A DNA stretch of 53,200 nucleotides from Alistipes sp. Lineage in GTDB: Bacteria; Bacteroidota; Bacteroidia; Bacteroidales; Rikenellaceae. Both the position numbers and the translations under genes were made by a program. The stretch spans positions 1 to 53,200 of the forward strand of contig JAFTNV010000035.1 of assembly GCA_017451685.1 (NCBI GenBank), given 5' to 3'. A model generated the notes under the pieces. It saw nothing but the letters and a program-made list of their open reading frames with translations, was not told the origin of the DNA and did not search any database. Positions 51,619 to 53,200 of the stretch are shown piece by piece (the first letter of the stretch is position 1; every line of letters starts with the position of its first letter).

Positions 51619-52044
51619 ATGAGATTTATTAAGCTATTCGTTATATTGGCAGTATCTGTGGTGGGCCTCGCCTCATGTAGCGTTGTCAGCCACAATGCTT
51701 ACAAGCCCGATGCTGTGCAGCTCAACCTCTCGATGGACGACCTCGAGAAGTTGGGTGAGGTGGAGATAAGCGTCGAGTATCGCACATATCTCGGCTTCAT
51801 CAGGGCGATAGATACAATCAACGGTATACCCTACGACGGTAAGGTGCATAGGAGCGTTGCTGTTCCCAGCTACCTTGCAGGCATGGTCACCGCACCCCTC
51901 GATCGCGCCCTCTATAAGGTGTTCGAGGAGTACCCCGATGCCGAGTACCTCGTGATTAGCAACGCCACACGCCAGAAGGAGGTTCTCTTCCTCGGTGGCG
52001 AGAGCGTAGCAAAGGCTAAGGTTAAGGTATACAAGTTTAAGTAG
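51619..52044 (+). CDS. Small lipoprotein of unknown function
   Basis: A 141-residue lipoprotein: signal MRFIKLFVILAVSVVGLASC (Cys20), then an alpha/beta body (LEKLGEVEISVEYRTYLGFI, YLAGMVTAPLDRALYKVFEEYPDAEYLVISNATRQK). I do not recognise the family. It starts 9 bases after the barrel gene and probably works with it at the outer membrane. Confidence 0.8.
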   Translation: MRFIKLFVILAVSVVGLASCSVVSHNAYKPDAVQLNLSMDDLEKLGEVEISVEYRTYLGFIRAIDTINGIPYDGKVHRSVAVPSYLAGMVTAPLDRALYKVFEEYPDAEYLVISNATRQKEVLFLGGESVAKAKVKVYKFK

Positions 52045-52090
52045 ACAACAAACGATAAGTCGTTAATACCGAATGCAATAATTGCGTGTG

Positions 52091-52999
52091 ATGAAAAGGA
52101 TTCTCTCTATATTGTTGATGCTGGCGGTCTTTGTGTCGTCGTGCGAGCGTGAGTCGGAGGCCGACAATGTTGTCATCTTCGTGACACCCTCCGCAACCGT
52201 GGCTACGGGTGGCCAGAAGATATATTTCGACATCGCTGCCGAGACCATCAACCAGCAAATCGTGCGCCTTAAGATTGAGTCGTTCGATAGCATCAATGGT
52301 GAGACGCTTCTCTACGACGAGGAGCAGACCTCGAAGAGCCTATCCTTCCGCTATGTATACGATGTGCCGAATGTGGATGTCGCAACACTCGATGTGGAGC
52401 TCACCTTCACTGTCGAGGATAACCTCGGCAATATGCAGTGGATGCGTCATACGCTGAAGGTGGAGAGTAGCACCACGGGGCTTGATGAGCTCACAGGTAT
52501 AGCGCTCTACTCGCCCCACGCGAATAGGGAGGATGCCTTCTCGTTCCGCCTTATGCAAAGGGTTAAGAGTAGCGAGGCTGAGGATACGGATGTAGACATC
52601 TATGTCGAGGCGGATGGCACCGACGAGAATACCCTCGGCCGTAGCTGGGGTAGCAAGACGGGCCTACGCTTCTGCAAGGTCAACAGCTTCAACTATGCTG
52701 CCGCCTCGCAGCACGCCATAGAGTCGGTATACAACAACTCGATAACGTCGACAAGAGTCACCGACCTCGAGGTTGACGATGTCATCCTTGTGGGTGACGA
52801 TGGTGGCGCCATCGCTGCCATACGCATCGTCAACATCTACGACGAGGAGGGTGCAGCCCTCGACCGCTACGACATCAGCATGAAGGCTCCGCGCCACACC
52901 GATGAGGATGGCGACGATGCGGAGGATACCACACCCGAGGAGGGTGAGGATATTCCCGCGGACGAGGAGGGCACGGAGGACGCTACCGAGGAGAAGTAG
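52091..52999 (+). CDS. Lipoprotein with acidic C-terminal tail
   Basis: A 302-residue lipoprotein: signal MKRILSILLMLAVFVSSC (Cys18), a beta-sandwich first domain with Ig/Cadherin-like strands (KIYFDIAAETINQQIVRLKIESF, DVELTFTVEDNLGNMQWMRHTLKV), a second beta domain resembling a lectin- or LamG-like fold (FRLMQRVKSSEAEDTDVDIYVE, LGRSWGSKTGLRFCKV), then a tail of about 30 residues made almost only of Asp, Glu, Pro and Thr. The ATG at 52091 is preferred to TTG at 52082. Third gene of the envelope run. Family not recognised. Confidence 0.78.
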   Translation: MKRILSILLMLAVFVSSCERESEADNVVIFVTPSATVATGGQKIYFDIAAETINQQIVRLKIESFDSINGETLLYDEEQTSKSLSFRYVYDVPNVDVATLDVELTFTVEDNLGNMQWMRHTLKVESSTTGLDELTGIALYSPHANREDAFSFRLMQRVKSSEAEDTDVDIYVEADGTDENTLGRSWGSKTGLRFCKVNSFNYAAASQHAIESVYNNSITSTRVTDLEVDDVILVGDDGGAIAAIRIVNIYDEEGAALDRYDISMKAPRHTDEDGDDAEDTTPEEGEDIPADEEGTEDATEEK

Positions 53000-53022
53000 C
53001 GACTTGGTCTACGGATATTATG

Positions 53023-53200
53023 AGAGTGAATAAAAAGTGTATTTTGTCGTTCTTTGTTATGATAATGGCGCATCTACTTCCGCTAACGAATTATCTCGTC
53101 AATGGGCAGTACGCCTAAGTACAGCCCATCGCCTCGAAATTCGCCGAGCGTTGTATCTGCACCATTCTGACAACAAATGTGCTCGCCCTCAAAATGCTCA
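53023..53200. repeat. Intergenic inverted-repeat element (copy 2), running off the window
   Basis: TGAATAAAAAG (53027-53037) and TTTTGTCGTT (53042-53051) match copy 1 at 31.96 kb, and gccctcaaaatgctca at the very end matches copy 1 exactly. Between them, 53052-53178 is an extra block with imperfect inverted ends (TTTGTT..AATGG / CCATT..AACAAA) and a central hairpin ATGGGCaGTAC/GTACaGCCCAT (53102-53129). It begins about 24 bases after the operon's last stop and continues beyond the window. Confidence 0.55.

Overview
This is a chromosomal window from a Bacteroidota bacterium, most likely a gut member of Bacteroidales close to Alistipes/Rikenellaceae (inferred from gene families, not from a marker gene). 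Supporting signs are promoters of the Bacteroidetes type (TTG, about 19-21 nt, TAnnTTTG), A-rich leaders with little Shine-Dalgarno signal, many lipoproteins, BACON, BspA-like, CotH, GH33 and GH109 proteins, a SusC-plug-like domain, and moderately high GC. I count 48 protein genes and one tRNA-Thr(CGT).

Left part (1-13 kb): a BspA-like leucine-rich-repeat lipoprotein with a structured leader, class II fructose-bisphosphate aldolase, an MsbA-like ABC exporter paired with a DHH phosphoesterase, a 557-base AT-rich gap, then a minus-strand series cstA, TPR-like, CotH lipoprotein, sppA, mrp. A tRNA-Thr and a short-chain dehydrogenase follow.

14.0-23.4 kb: a very tight minus-strand run of ten genes. 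It reads YD-repeat-like secreted protein, VTC-type polyphosphate polymerase, DUF4956 membrane protein, DUF2490 outer-membrane protein, a small plug/TonB-like protein, xseA, xseB, a zinc-ribbon methyltransferase, a RelA/SpoT protein whose hydrolase residues look lost, and a lone PAS protein. prfA lies upstream behind its own terminator.

23.6-31.9 kb: the most unusual segment. One strong host-type promoter and a 240-base leader, carrying phased TATnAAC boxes, precede eight intact plus-strand genes: two tail-tip-like proteins, a ClpP-type head protease with an extra N-terminal helix-turn-helix-like segment, an HK97-type major capsid protein, portal, head-tail connector, holin and a P5-type lysozyme-like protein. 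There is no terminase, integrase, transposase, tape measure or major tail protein. It could be a decayed prophage, a split phage, or a domesticated capsid / gene-transfer-agent-like cassette.

32.2-53.2 kb: a plus-strand operon (YdfG-like dehydrogenase, BACON-GH33 sialidase, apt, recG), a zinc-ribbon coiled-coil membrane protein, the outer-membrane biogenesis operon (uppS, bamA, two Skp/OmpH genes), divergent nadK and pdxJ with overlapping promoters, cca, a membrane metallophosphoesterase, a GH109-type lipoprotein with an M28 peptidase, and a three-gene envelope operon. Two related intergenic inverted-repeat elements sit just behind operon ends at 31.95 kb and 53.02 kb, the second carrying a nested hairpin insert.
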